Assembly: GCF_027594425.1 (NCBI RefSeq)
Contig: NZ_CP115159.1
Coordinates: 434,001-498,000 of the forward strand
Reading direction: 5' to 3'
Length of the DNA stretch: 64,000 nt
Source: Zunongwangia sp. HGR-M22
GTDB lineage: Bacteria > Bacteroidota > Bacteroidia > Flavobacteriales > Flavobacteriaceae
The notes below the pieces were generated by a model. It was not told where the DNA came from and ran no database searches. It saw only the letters and a program-made list of their open reading frames with translations. Positions 1-8,394 of this stretch are shown here, one piece after another. The number at the start of each line of letters is the position of its first letter. Within the stretch, counting starts at the first letter, position 1. Made by a program: the position numbers and the translations under genes.

Positions 1-1532
1 TATTGAAGCATCTTTTTCGCCAGATCGATCCATTTTTTATCGAATGTAACCTCATAGAGCTTAACTAAAGCTTCTATTGTAAATGCGTAATCTTCAAGAT
101 AGCCATTAATCTTACTCTTTCCGTTTTTATAAGAATGGTATAATCTAAAATCTGAACCACACTGTTTTTCAATTATAAAATTGGCATTCGTACTAGCAAT
201 TTCTAAAAACCTGGTAATTCCCGTAGCAGCATAAGCATCCAAAAAACCTGTAATCGTCATTGCGTTCCAAGAAGTAAGTGTTTTATCGTCTAGACCTGGC
301 CTTTTTCTTTTTTTTCGTGCTTCTGAAAGAATACCAGTCCATTTCTCTTTTTTATTTTGAAGTTCCTCTAGCGAGATTTGATGTTTCTTGGCGAAGCTTT
401 TGTCGTCTTCGGTTTTATAAAGAATATAATTTCCGTTTTCCCAATATCCTTTTTCATTGATGTTGAAATAAGAAGCAAGTAAGTTGTAATCTGAAGTTAA
501 TAACTTCTGAAGTTCTTCTTTTTTCCAGGTGTAGTAAGCGCCCTCTTCCTGTTTTCCGCTTTCATTTTCAGAATCAGCATCCAGAGCAGAGTAAAATGCT
601 CCCGAACTATCTGTAAGCTCATTTTCGATAAATAGGGCTGTTTTTTCAACAATCTCTCTAAACCATGGATATTGAGTAAGTTTATAAGCTTTGCTGTAAA
701 CGCTTAGCAGTTGTGCATTGTCATAAAGCATTTTCTCGAAATGCGGAACATGCCATCTTGCATCTACAGCATATCTGGAAAAACCACCGCCCACATGGTC
801 GAATATTCCTCCAAAAGAAATTTTATTTAGTGTGTGAAGAACGTAATCATTTAACTGGGTATCTTGAAATTGATAAGAATATCGCAGTAAAAAATCCAGA
901 TTAGTGGGCATCATAAATTTTGGAGCATTTTTATTACCTCCAAGTTTAGTATCCAAATATGGTTTCCAGATTTCTAAAAAATTCTTCAAATGATCCTGAG
1001 AGAATTCTACGTCATTTTCATCAATTTCAAGAGTCTTTAATTGGTGTAGTCCTTCTTCAAGTTTTTCAGCATAATTAGTTAATTGCGCTGGCTCTTTCTC
1101 GTAAATCTGTCTAATTTGGCGCAAGGCGCTTATCCATTGTTCTTTTCTAAAATAAGTGCCGCCCCAAACAGGCCTGCCGTCTGGTAGCGCCACAATATTC
1201 ATTGGCCAGCCACCACGTCCGGTCATTATTTGTACGGCCTGCATATAAACCTGATCGATATCTGGTCGTTCTTCACGATCTACCTTTATAGAAACATAAT
1301 GCGCATTCATGATATCAGCAACCTCTTCGTCTTCAAAACTTTCGTGCTCCATTACATGACACCAGTGACAAGCCGAATAGCCAACACTTATAATAATTAG
1401 CTTATTACTCTGTTTTGCCTCCTGTAATGCCGTTTTATTCCATGCTCTCCAATCCACTGGATTATGGGCATGCTGAAGCAAATACGGACTACTTTCATTT
1501 ATTAAATCATTAGTAAACTGCGGGGATTCCAT
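1..1532 (-). CDS. DUF255 thioredoxin-domain protein (YyaL/SPATA20-like), C-terminal end cut by window edge
   Basis: The 510 visible codons start at the ATG complementary to 1530-1532 and run off the left edge, so the C-terminus is missing. The N-terminus carries the family signature HNPVDW (residues 23-28) and a CHWC thioredoxin-like motif (Cys55, Cys58) followed by HVMEHESF. This is the DUF255 thioredoxin fold. The remainder (motifs [31 protein letters not shown]) matches the alpha/alpha-barrel part of the YyaL/spermatogenesis-associated 20 family, whose biochemical role is not settled. There is no signal peptide, so it is probably cytoplasmic. It is divergent from the phosphate transporter gene and appears monocistronic as far as visible. 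Family assignment is secure; function is not. Confidence 0.93.
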   Translation of the reverse strand, partial: MESPQFTNDLINESSPYLLQHAHNPVDWRAWNKTALQEAKQSNKLIIISVGYSACHWCHVMEHESFEDEEVADIMNAHYVSIKVDREERPDIDQVYMQAVQIMTGRGGWPMNIVALPDGRPVWGGTYFRKEQWISALRQIRQIYEKEPAQLTNYAEKLEEGLHQLKTLEIDENDVEFSQDHLKNFLEIWKPYLDTKLGGNKNAPKFMMPTNLDFLLRYSYQFQDTQLNDYVLHTLNKISFGGIFDHVGGGFSRYAVDARWHVPHFEKMLYDNAQLLSVYSKAYKLTQYPWFREIVEKTALFIENELTDSSGAFYSALDADSENESGKQEEGAYYTWKKEELQKLLTSDYNLLASYFNINEKGYWENGNYILYKTEDDKSFAKKHQISLEELQNKKEKWTGILSEARKKRKRPGLDDKTLTSWNAMTITGFLDAYAATGITRFLEIASTNANFIIEKQCGSDFRLYHSYKNGKSKINGYLEDYAFTIEALVKLYEVTFDKKWIDLAKKMLQ

Positions 1533-1630
1533 AACCTATTTTTAATAAAAGGTAGTAAAATTTAAAAGTTTTGGTGCAATGAAGTTTAGATAACTTCACG
1601 TTCGTAATGACAATCTAAAGGTGAGATCAT

Positions 1631-1638
1631 TATATTTG
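1631..1638 (+). promoter_or_regulatory. Candidate -7 box (TATATTTG) upstream of the phosphate transporter
   Basis: TATATTTG matches the Bacteroidota -7 consensus TAnnTTTG. I see no TTG at the expected -33 spacing, so this is a weak call. It would give a leader of about 115 nt before the ATG at 1762. A TGAAGTT/AACTTCA inverted repeat (1580-1598) lies just upstream. Confidence 0.35.
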
Positions 1639-1761
1639 TCTCTCAATATCAGTACAAAGCCTATATTTTGAGGGCAGTAATTAATTAAAGTTTTGGTAAC
1701 CTTGGAGCGCTTTTAATTTGAAAAAAAAGAAAGACTTTTGCTGGTTGAAAATATAGGATTT

Positions 1762-4026
1762 ATGGAAGATGTATACATTGTAATGCTGGTGGCCCTTCTT
1801 GCACTGGCAATTACAGATTTGGTGGTAGGAGTAAGTAATGATGCCATCAACTTTTTGAATTCGGCTATTGGGTCTAAAGCCGTTTCAATGCGAACCATTT
1901 TAATCGTTGCCAGTATAGGTGTAGCTGTAGGAGCGATATTTTCGAGTGGTTTGATGGAGGTTGCCAGAAAAGGGATTTTTCTGCCTCAGCAATTCTATTT
2001 TGAAGAAATCATGATCATTTTTATGGCGGTAATGATTACAGATGTACTGCTGCTCGATTTCTTTAACTCTATTGGTCTTCCTACTTCGACAACCGTATCT
2101 ATTGTTTTCGAATTACTGGGTGCTGCTGTAAGTATAGCTGTAATTAAGATCTATAAAGATAGTGGCGATTTAGGATTATTAACTAATTATATAAATACCA
2201 GTAAGGCGACAGAGATTATTATTGGTATTTTAATGGCGGTAGTTATTGCCTTTATTATAGGGTTGCTGGTTCAATATATATCAAGGCTTATTTTCTCTTT
2301 TCAGTTTGAGAAAAAAATGAAATATGTTGGAGGTGCTTTTGGTGGAGCTTCATTAACCGCTATCCTTTATTTTATCCTTATAAAAGGTCTTAAAAGTGTT
2401 ACTTACCTTTCTGAAGAAACACTAAATTTTATAAATGAAAATACATTATTAATAATACTTATTGGTTTTGTAATATTCTCGATTATCAGTCAGCTTTTAA
2501 TGAGTATTTTCAAGCTGAATATTCTTAGGGTAATTATTGTTATAGGAACTTTTGCCTTGGCGTTAGCATTTGCTGGTAACGATTTGGTAAACTTTATTGG
2601 AGTGCCTATTGCTGCGTGGCAATCTTTTACTTTATGGGAAGCTGCTTATCAATCTTCAGGAACATTACCTTCAGAGCTTTTGATGAGCGGTTTAAGCGGG
2701 AGCGTCCCTACACCAGAGTTTTTGCTAATCATAGCAGGTGGTGTTATGGTAGTAACTTTGTGGTTTAGCAGTAAAGCCAAAGCAGTAGTAGAAACGGGAG
2801 TTAACCTGGCAAGACAAGGAGATGGAGTAGAGCGTTTTGAACCCAATTGGCTTTCCAGAAGTATTGTTCGCTATTCTGTTATAGTTAGTGGAGCTGTTTC
2901 TACCGTAGTGCCAAAAGTGGTTAAAAATAAAATAGATAAGAAATTTGAAAAGCCAGAAAATACTTCTAGAAGTAAGAGGTTAGATGCTCCGGCCTTTGAT
3001 ATGGTTAGAGCCTCTGTAAACCTGGTTGTGGCCAGTATTTTAATTTCTATAGGTACAAACCTTAAATTACCATTATCTACTACCTATGTAACATTTATGG
3101 TAGCTATGGGTTCTTCTTTAGCAGATAGAGCATGGGATCGCGAGAGTGCTGTTTATCGTGTTGCAGGAGTACTTAATGTAATTGGTGGTTGGTTTGTAAC
3201 AGCATTAGTAGCATTTACAGCAGCAGCAATTTTTGCTTGTATCATTTACTACGGAGGGACTATAGCCTTAGCTGTTTTAATCATTTTAGCCGTAGTTCTT
3301 GTGGTAAGAAGCGGAATAATGCATTCTAGAAAATCGAAAGAAGAGAAGAAAAATAAGCGATATAATCGTACCGATATTATTACGATTAATGAAATTACCA
3401 CCGAAACTTCAGAGAATATTTCTAGTGTAATACACGGGATTAATAGAATGTACACTAAGACGGTCGATAATCTTGGTTATCATGATCTTGGCAAACTGAA
3501 GAAAAATAATAAAGCTATAGGGAAGCTTGAAGAGGAAGTAGATGATTTAAAGGGGAATATTTTTTATTTTATTAAATCGCTAGATGATGACTCTGTTGAA
3601 GCCAGTAAATTTTATATTTTGATTCTGGATTATCTTCAGGATATGACGCAGTCTATAGCATTTATTACTCGTAATAGCTATAACCACGTTCATAATAATC
3701 ATAAAAACCTGAAGTTTAATCAGATTAGAGATTTGAAAAAGGTTGACGATCGTATGCAGGTTTTATTCGATGATATTGAGCATACATTTAATAATCACGA
3801 ATTTGGGAAAATAGATCAAATTCTAACAGATAAGCAGGAATTACTGGATTATGTTTCAGACTTAATTCAGAAGCAAATTAATAGGATTAGAACATCAGAA
3901 ACCAGTCCTCGTAATACAAAATTATATTTTGGATTGTTATTGGAAACTCGCGATCTAATAACGTCTACGATGAGTTTGTTGCAATTATTTCAGGATTTTT
4001 ATCGTGAAGCAAAAAGTACTTTATAA
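1762..4026 (+). CDS. PiT-family inorganic phosphate transporter with C-terminal cytoplasmic helical domain
   Basis: Inner-membrane Na+- or H+-coupled phosphate permease. The PiT signature GVSNDAINFLNSAIGSKA lies near the N-terminus and a second copy (FAGNDLVNFIGVPIAAWQ) near residue 280, as expected for the inverted duplicated PiT fold; PLSTTYV is the third conserved block. Membrane segments fill about residues 1-515. The last ~220 residues are soluble, helical and charged (from about residue 530), resembling a PhoU/DUF47-like helical bundle. At 754 residues it is much longer than E. coli PitA (about 500). An upstream TTG at 1738 is in frame, but I prefer the ATG at 1762, which is preceded by TAGGA. 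The gene stands alone and ends in a strong terminator. Confidence 0.93.
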   Translation: MEDVYIVMLVALLALAITDLVVGVSNDAINFLNSAIGSKAVSMRTILIVASIGVAVGAIFSSGLMEVARKGIFLPQQFYFEEIMIIFMAVMITDVLLLDFFNSIGLPTSTTVSIVFELLGAAVSIAVIKIYKDSGDLGLLTNYINTSKATEIIIGILMAVVIAFIIGLLVQYISRLIFSFQFEKKMKYVGGAFGGASLTAILYFILIKGLKSVTYLSEETLNFINENTLLIILIGFVIFSIISQLLMSIFKLNILRVIIVIGTFALALAFAGNDLVNFIGVPIAAWQSFTLWEAAYQSSGTLPSELLMSGLSGSVPTPEFLLIIAGGVMVVTLWFSSKAKAVVETGVNLARQGDGVERFEPNWLSRSIVRYSVIVSGAVSTVVPKVVKNKIDKKFEKPENTSRSKRLDAPAFDMVRASVNLVVASILISIGTNLKLPLSTTYVTFMVAMGSSLADRAWDRESAVYRVAGVLNVIGGWFVTALVAFTAAAIFACIIYYGGTIALAVLIILAVVLVVRSGIMHSRKSKEEKKNKRYNRTDIITINEITTETSENISSVIHGINRMYTKTVDNLGYHDLGKLKKNNKAIGKLEEEVDDLKGNIFYFIKSLDDDSVEASKFYILILDYLQDMTQSIAFITRNSYNHVHNNHKNLKFNQIRDLKKVDDRMQVLFDDIEHTFNNHEFGKIDQILTDKQELLDYVSDLIQKQINRIRTSETSPRNTKLYFGLLLETRDLITSTMSLLQLFQDFYREAKSTL

Positions 4027-4044
4027 TAAATATTTAGTATTAAT

Positions 4045-4079
4045 AAAAAAGCCGCTTAAAATTGATAAGCGGCTTTTTT
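4045..4079. terminator. Bidirectional intrinsic terminator
   Basis: GCCGCTTA (4051-4058) pairs with TAAGCGGC (4066-4073) across a 7-nt loop. A-run on the left and T-run on the right let it stop both the phosphate transporter (plus) and the Nfu gene (minus), which converge here. Confidence 0.9.
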
Positions 4080-4098
4080 GTTTTTATTTCCGAAGAAA

Positions 4099-5031
4099 TT
4101 ATCCATTTACAGCTTCAACGTAATCTACTTTTCCTTTCAGCATGTCACGAAGCATCGTTTCGATTCCGCTTTTTAATGTCATAGTAGAGGATGGGCAGCC
4201 ACTACAAGCACCTTGTAAAATAACTTTTACTGTTCTTGTTTCTTCATTGTAAGAATCGAATAAGATATTCCCTCCATCATTGGCAACGGCAGGTTTAATA
4301 TATTCTTCCAATATCGCTACAACCTGTTGTGAAGTGTCATCTAACTCATCAATATTAATTTGTGGCTTTGGGGCTTTTGCAGCATCTTCGGTTGTATTAT
4401 TTTTTTCCGTAGAAGTGGTAACGGCATCATTGTTTAAAACCGAATTTCCCTCCTGAATAAAATTGCGGATAAATTCACGCAGTTCCATGGTGATTTCTTC
4501 CCAACTGGCAACATCAAACTTATTAATACTCACATAATTCTCATCAATAAAAACTTCTTTTACAAATGGAAAATGAAATAATTGTTGCGCTAAAGGTGCA
4601 TCCTTCGCATCGTCGATATTTTTAAATTCTGCCGCATGAAGCACAAGCTTACGATTGGCGACAAACTTCATTACCTTTGGATTAGGTGTGCTTTCAGCAT
4701 AAACAGTTACCGGAATATTTTTCTGCTCGGTTTCATCGTTTTTGATAATGATTCCACCTTTATTAAGGTAAGATTCTATTTGTTCAGCTACTTCTTGCTC
4801 TACCTCTGGCCATTCTACAATGTCGTACTTTTCAATAGCGATAAAATTCTGTGAGATATAAACTGTTTTTACAAAGGGAAGGTAAAATAACTGTTGTGCT
4901 ATAGGCGATTTTGCAGCTTCATCTATATTTTTGAATTCAAAATTCTCATGCTTGGTTAAAAATTTGTTAGCTTCAAATTTAACAATCTGAGTTTGTGTAG
5001 TATGTTGTATATTAATTTTGTAATTTTCCAT
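4099..5031 (-). CDS. Nfu/NifU-family iron-sulfur cluster scaffold with duplicated N-terminal domain
   Basis: Cytosolic Fe-S cluster carrier of 310 residues. The C-terminal NifU domain (about 232-305) holds the cluster-ligating CxxC at Cys276/Cys279 in GACSGCPSS. The first 200 residues are two tandem Nfu N-terminal domains (about 5-90 and 105-195). They share the block AQQLF-x-x-PFVK followed by V-x-I-x-x-N, so this is an internal duplication, a layout I recall from Bacteroidota Nfu proteins. The gene is monocistronic and divergent from the PorP/SprF-like gene. A minus-strand TATTTTTG (5055-5048) is a possible -7 box, giving a very short leader. The duplicated domain's purpose is unknown to me. 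Confidence 0.92.
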   Translation of the reverse strand: MENYKINIQHTTQTQIVKFEANKFLTKHENFEFKNIDEAAKSPIAQQLFYLPFVKTVYISQNFIAIEKYDIVEWPEVEQEVAEQIESYLNKGGIIIKNDETEQKNIPVTVYAESTPNPKVMKFVANRKLVLHAAEFKNIDDAKDAPLAQQLFHFPFVKEVFIDENYVSINKFDVASWEEITMELREFIRNFIQEGNSVLNNDAVTTSTEKNNTTEDAAKAPKPQINIDELDDTSQQVVAILEEYIKPAVANDGGNILFDSYNEETRTVKVILQGACSGCPSSTMTLKSGIETMLRDMLKGKVDYVEAVNG

Positions 5032-5114
5032 TATTCTTAATTTTTGGCAAAAATACTAAACAAAAATTATCTTGTAGATTTATTGCCTAACTTATATAAA
5101 ATTGAAAATATAGT

Positions 5115-6149
5115 TTGATAAAATTTTACTCTAATTTTATAGTTTTTAAACGAATCAAAGGCTTATTGATTTTAAGCTTATTTTTCGTTTTTCCAGTCAA
5201 TAATGCGATAGCACAAGAAGTTATCCCAACCTACTCCGATTATTTGACAGATAATTTATATCTTCTTTACCCTTCTATGGCGGGCGCTTCTAATTATAAT
5301 CAGATACGTCTAACCGCAAGGCAGCAATGGTTTGACGTTAAGGATGCACCCAACTTACAAACTTTAAGTGTTAATGGAAGACTAGGTGAAAAGGTTGGAT
5401 TAGGTACTATTTTTTTTAGAGATGAAAACGGTTATTTTTCGAAATTGGGTGCTTATGGTACTTTTGCTTATCATCTTATGTTTTCTCGCGATAACGTCAA
5501 TCTGAATCAATTATCATTCGGGATTAGTGCGGGGATTATTCAGCATCGTTTAGACCAATCTCAGTTTACAGTTTTTGATCCTTTAATTGGAGGCCGTAAT
5601 GCAACCGATTTTTTTGCTAATATGGATTTGGGAATGTCTTATTACTACATGGATTTCTATGCGCATATTGCAGCTAAGAATATAATTTCTGTAGAGCGCG
5701 ATTTATTTTATTCAGATGCCGTTCCTAATAATCAAAGAAAATATTTGGCATCTGCCGGTTATGTTTTTGATTTCTATAAAGATGATTGGGGATTAGAACC
5801 TTCAGTTTTATTTCAGTTACGAGAGCAAAATTCGCAGAGTAGTGTAGACGCAAATCTAAAAGCTTATAAAGATTTTGATTTTGGCCTTGGGTGGATAGGT
5901 GCTTCTTATCGGCATAGTTTTGATGCTTCAGAATATAACAGAAATGGGGAAGAAGTAGCTCGCCAAAGTTTGAAATATATCACACCGTTTTTAGGTATTG
6001 AATATAAACAGTTTATTTTTGGGTACACTTTCAGCTATCAATTAAATACAATGGTGTTAAGTGATAATGGATTCCATCAACTTACACTAGGTTATAATTT
6101 TGGAAAGAATAGAGAACGATACGATTGTCACTGTCCCGCAATAAATTAG
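5115..6149 (+). CDS. PorP/SprF-family type IX secretion system outer-membrane protein
   Basis: Outer-membrane beta-barrel of the PorP/SprF family (344 residues), members of which partner with type IX secretion and surface anchoring of large adhesins. After a signal peptide ending AIAQ, the family opening PTYSDYLTDNLYLLYPSMAG is present, and the rest alternates aromatic and polar residues as in a barrel. It ends HQLTLGYNFGK plus a short Cys-containing tail. The only plausible start after an in-frame stop is TTG at 5115; it gives a proper basic n-region (KRIK) before the hydrophobic core. Unlike many sprF genes it is not next to a giant adhesin gene here. Its stop overlaps the convergent murI stop by 4 bp. 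Confidence 0.88.
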   Translation: MIKFYSNFIVFKRIKGLLILSLFFVFPVNNAIAQEVIPTYSDYLTDNLYLLYPSMAGASNYNQIRLTARQQWFDVKDAPNLQTLSVNGRLGEKVGLGTIFFRDENGYFSKLGAYGTFAYHLMFSRDNVNLNQLSFGISAGIIQHRLDQSQFTVFDPLIGGRNATDFFANMDLGMSYYYMDFYAHIAAKNIISVERDLFYSDAVPNNQRKYLASAGYVFDFYKDDWGLEPSVLFQLREQNSQSSVDANLKAYKDFDFGLGWIGASYRHSFDASEYNRNGEEVARQSLKYITPFLGIEYKQFIFGYTFSYQLNTMVLSDNGFHQLTLGYNFGKNRERYDCHCPAIN

Positions 6150-6937
6150 AATTTTTTTTGCTTTACCTGAAATTCTTCTTTTTCAGGATTAATTATTTTC
6201 TGAAGTACATTCGGATTAGTATTCGTATAAAATTTACATTCTCCTTTTTGTTGAAAATTAGTATTTAGTATTTTCAATTTCTCCAAGACTGCTTTTGTCT
6301 GTCTGGCAACCGCTTCACCAGAATCGATGATTGATATATCGTTGCTGAAAAAATGACGTAATTTAGGGATCAGGTAGGGGTAGTGACTACAACCGAGAAC
6401 CAGATAATCTAAAGCTTGTTCCTGAAACGGAATTAGAATGTTTTGTAATAAGATATCCATTTCTTCGGAATTAATCTTATCGGCTTCAATAAGCTCTACA
6501 AGACCATTTCCTTCTACTTCAATCACTTTTAGGCCTCGTGTATACAATTCTGAAGTTTTTGAGAATAATTGGCTGCTAAGCGTTCCTTTGGTTGCAAGAA
6601 TGCCAATCGTTTTTGTTTTCGATTTTAAAGCAGCTGGTTTTATTGCTGGTTCAATTCCTATAAATGGTACGTCAAACTCAGTTCTTAGCTCCTGGATTGC
6701 ATTGGTGGTTGCGGTGTTACAGGCTACAACAATTATTTTAGCGCCTAATTCTAAAAGTTTAATGGTGTTCTTTCGGCTTAATGCCACAATTTCTTCTCGA
6801 CTTTTTATTCCGTAGGGAGCATTAGCGCTGTCTGCAAGGTAAATAGTATTCTCGAAGGGAAGAAGTTCGTGAATTTCTTTCCATATAGAGGTGCCGCCTA
6901 TCCCAGAATCAAATATGCCGATTTTATCTTTTACCAT
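6146..6937 (-). CDS. murI: Glutamate racemase
   Basis: Converts L- to D-glutamate for peptidoglycan stem peptides in the cytosol. The 263-residue protein begins with the substrate-binding GIFDSGIGG block and has both catalytic cysteines: Cys73 in ACNTAT and Cys183 in LGCSHYPY. Length is normal for the family. It is last in the minus-strand envelope operon, 67 bp after the second ompH gene, with a perfect hairpin in between, so it may receive reduced read-through or have its own promoter. Confidence 0.96.
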   Translation of the reverse strand: MVKDKIGIFDSGIGGTSIWKEIHELLPFENTIYLADSANAPYGIKSREEIVALSRKNTIKLLELGAKIIVVACNTATTNAIQELRTEFDVPFIGIEPAIKPAALKSKTKTIGILATKGTLSSQLFSKTSELYTRGLKVIEVEGNGLVELIEADKINSEEMDILLQNILIPFQEQALDYLVLGCSHYPYLIPKLRHFFSNDISIIDSGEAVARQTKAVLEKLKILNTNFQQKGECKFYTNTNPNVLQKIINPEKEEFQVKQKKF

Positions 6938-6948
6938 AACTCCAAAAA

Positions 6949-6980
6949 TAAAAACTGCGCAGATATCTGCGCAGTTTTTA
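6949..6980. terminator. Perfect 32-bp palindrome, probable bidirectional terminator/attenuator before murI
   Basis: TAAAAACTGCGCAGAT (6949-6964) is exactly mirrored at 6965-6980, giving a 16-bp stem with A/T runs at both ends. In the minus direction it follows the second ompH stop and lies only 12 bp before the murI start, so it could terminate or attenuate the operon ahead of murI. Confidence 0.8.
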
Positions 6981-7004
6981 TAGAATTTTATGTTTTAAGG
7001 TAAA

Positions 7005-7517
7005 TTACATACCTAATTCAGTCTTTACAGCTGGCATTAAGTCGTAACCATCTGCCATGATTACTCCAGCACCTGTTGTAGAGTCTAATACATAGTCGTA
7101 TCCTTTAGCTCTTGCGACTTTTTGAATAGCACCACGAGCTTTTTCTAAGATTGGTCTTACAAGATCTTGTTGTTTTTTCTGAAGATCCTGAGAAGCTTTT
7201 TGGCTGCGTTCTTGAATTCTTCTTTGCGCACCTTGTAACTCCATAGAACGTTTTTGGTTTTCTTCCTCAGTTACAGTTTCTGCTTCAGCTTCGTAACGTT
7301 GAAGCGTTTTTTGAGCTTCATTCATCATATCTTTGATCTCAGCATCGTAAGTGTTTCGTAGCTTATCAAGCTGCGTCATTGCTTCTTTGTAGGCTGGCAT
7401 AGACTCGATAAGATCCTGAGTTGCAATGTGAGCGATTTTAGAATCCTGCGCATTTACAAATGTTGTAGCTCCCAATGTTAAGGCTAGGGCTATAAAAAGT
7501 GTTTTGAATTGTTTCAT
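7005..7517 (-). CDS. OmpH/Skp-family periplasmic chaperone (second copy)
   Basis: Predicted periplasmic chaperone for unfolded outer-membrane proteins. A signal peptide ends at NAQ (residue 23), followed by the OmpH opening KIAHIATQDLIESMPAYKEA and a long Glu/Lys/Gln-rich coiled coil (about 45-130). The C-terminal strands contain GYDYVLDSTTG. At 170 residues it is the standard Skp size. It sits 35 bp after another ompH gene and downstream of bamA, the usual place for Skp-type genes, consistent with a joint role in barrel assembly. Confidence 0.93.
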   Translation of the reverse strand: MKQFKTLFIALALTLGATTFVNAQDSKIAHIATQDLIESMPAYKEAMTQLDKLRNTYDAEIKDMMNEAQKTLQRYEAEAETVTEEENQKRSMELQGAQRRIQERSQKASQDLQKKQQDLVRPILEKARGAIQKVARAKGYDYVLDSTTGAGVIMADGYDLMPAVKTELGM

Positions 7518-7552
7518 TTTAATTAATTATTAAGTGTTAAAGTAATTATTTG

Positions 7553-8365
7553 TTAATTGATTGTATCCTTAGTTCTAACTTCAGCTTCTCTGGCTGCATT
7601 TATACTATCTCTTCTTCTCTCTCTGTCTTTCAATATCTGTGCCCTTCTTTCTTCAAATTCAGCTTTTTTAGCAGCTCTCATAGAATCACGTTTTCTTCTT
7701 CGCTCTTCAATATATAATTCGCGTTCTGTTTTGGCATTTTGAGAGGCTTGCTCCCGAGCTTGAATTACTGAATCCTGCTCGACAGTTCTATTTTCTGCTT
7801 GTTGTAATTCTATAAGATCCTGGCGGCTTTCAATCTCTTCTCTATTAGCAGCCCTTGTAATAATTCTTACTACCTGATCGCTCATATCGTAATTGGATTT
7901 GGCATAAATCATACCAATATCTGAGGTTCGATCAAAAATAAAATCAAATTTTCTTCTTTCAGCTATTTCCTGAACTGCGTTAAATACCTGGTCTTGTATA
8001 GGTTTAATTAGCTGGCGCTTTTGTAAAATATAATCACCACCCGGGCCAAATCTTTTTTGTTGATATTCGGTCAATTGATCCTGAAGATACTTAATATCAT
8101 CTTCTCGTTCCTCTAAAAGTTCTTTAGTTAATAAAGTTCTTTCGTTTTCAAGCTGGGTCTGAATTTCAGAAATTGCTCTTTTTTTAGTATCTATTTCATT
8201 TTTCCAATCCTGCACACGATTATCAAGTTGATTTGATGCTTCCTGATATTCCGGAATATTCTCTAAAATATAATCCATGTCAATATAACCAATATTGAGT
8301 CCGCGTTGGGAAAAAGCTCCCAGGGGTAAAAGTATGGTTAGTATGATAAGGAATATTTTTTTCAT
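7553..8365 (-). CDS. OmpH/Skp-family periplasmic chaperone with long C-terminal charged tail
   Basis: Chosen start is the ATG at 8365 (MKKIFLIILTILL), giving a signal peptide ending FSQ; an upstream in-frame ATG at 8431 would overlap bamA and add a non-signal prefix. The OmpH core is residues 20-165 (opening NIGYIDMDYILENIPEYQEA, coiled coil, then KFDFIFDRTSDIG). The last ~100 residues are an Arg/Glu/Ala-rich helix with many ERR and RDS groups, absent from the shorter paralogue next door. Length is 270 residues, longer than classic Skp (about 160). The pair immediately follows bamA, so both probably escort precursors to the BAM machine. What the tail does is unknown. Confidence 0.92.
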   Translation of the reverse strand: MKKIFLIILTILLPLGAFSQRGLNIGYIDMDYILENIPEYQEASNQLDNRVQDWKNEIDTKKRAISEIQTQLENERTLLTKELLEEREDDIKYLQDQLTEYQQKRFGPGGDYILQKRQLIKPIQDQVFNAVQEIAERRKFDFIFDRTSDIGMIYAKSNYDMSDQVVRIITRAANREEIESRQDLIELQQAENRTVEQDSVIQAREQASQNAKTERELYIEERRRKRDSMRAAKKAEFEERRAQILKDRERRRDSINAAREAEVRTKDTIN

Positions 8366-8394
8366 AATTGGTAGATAGAAAATATCATGCCATT

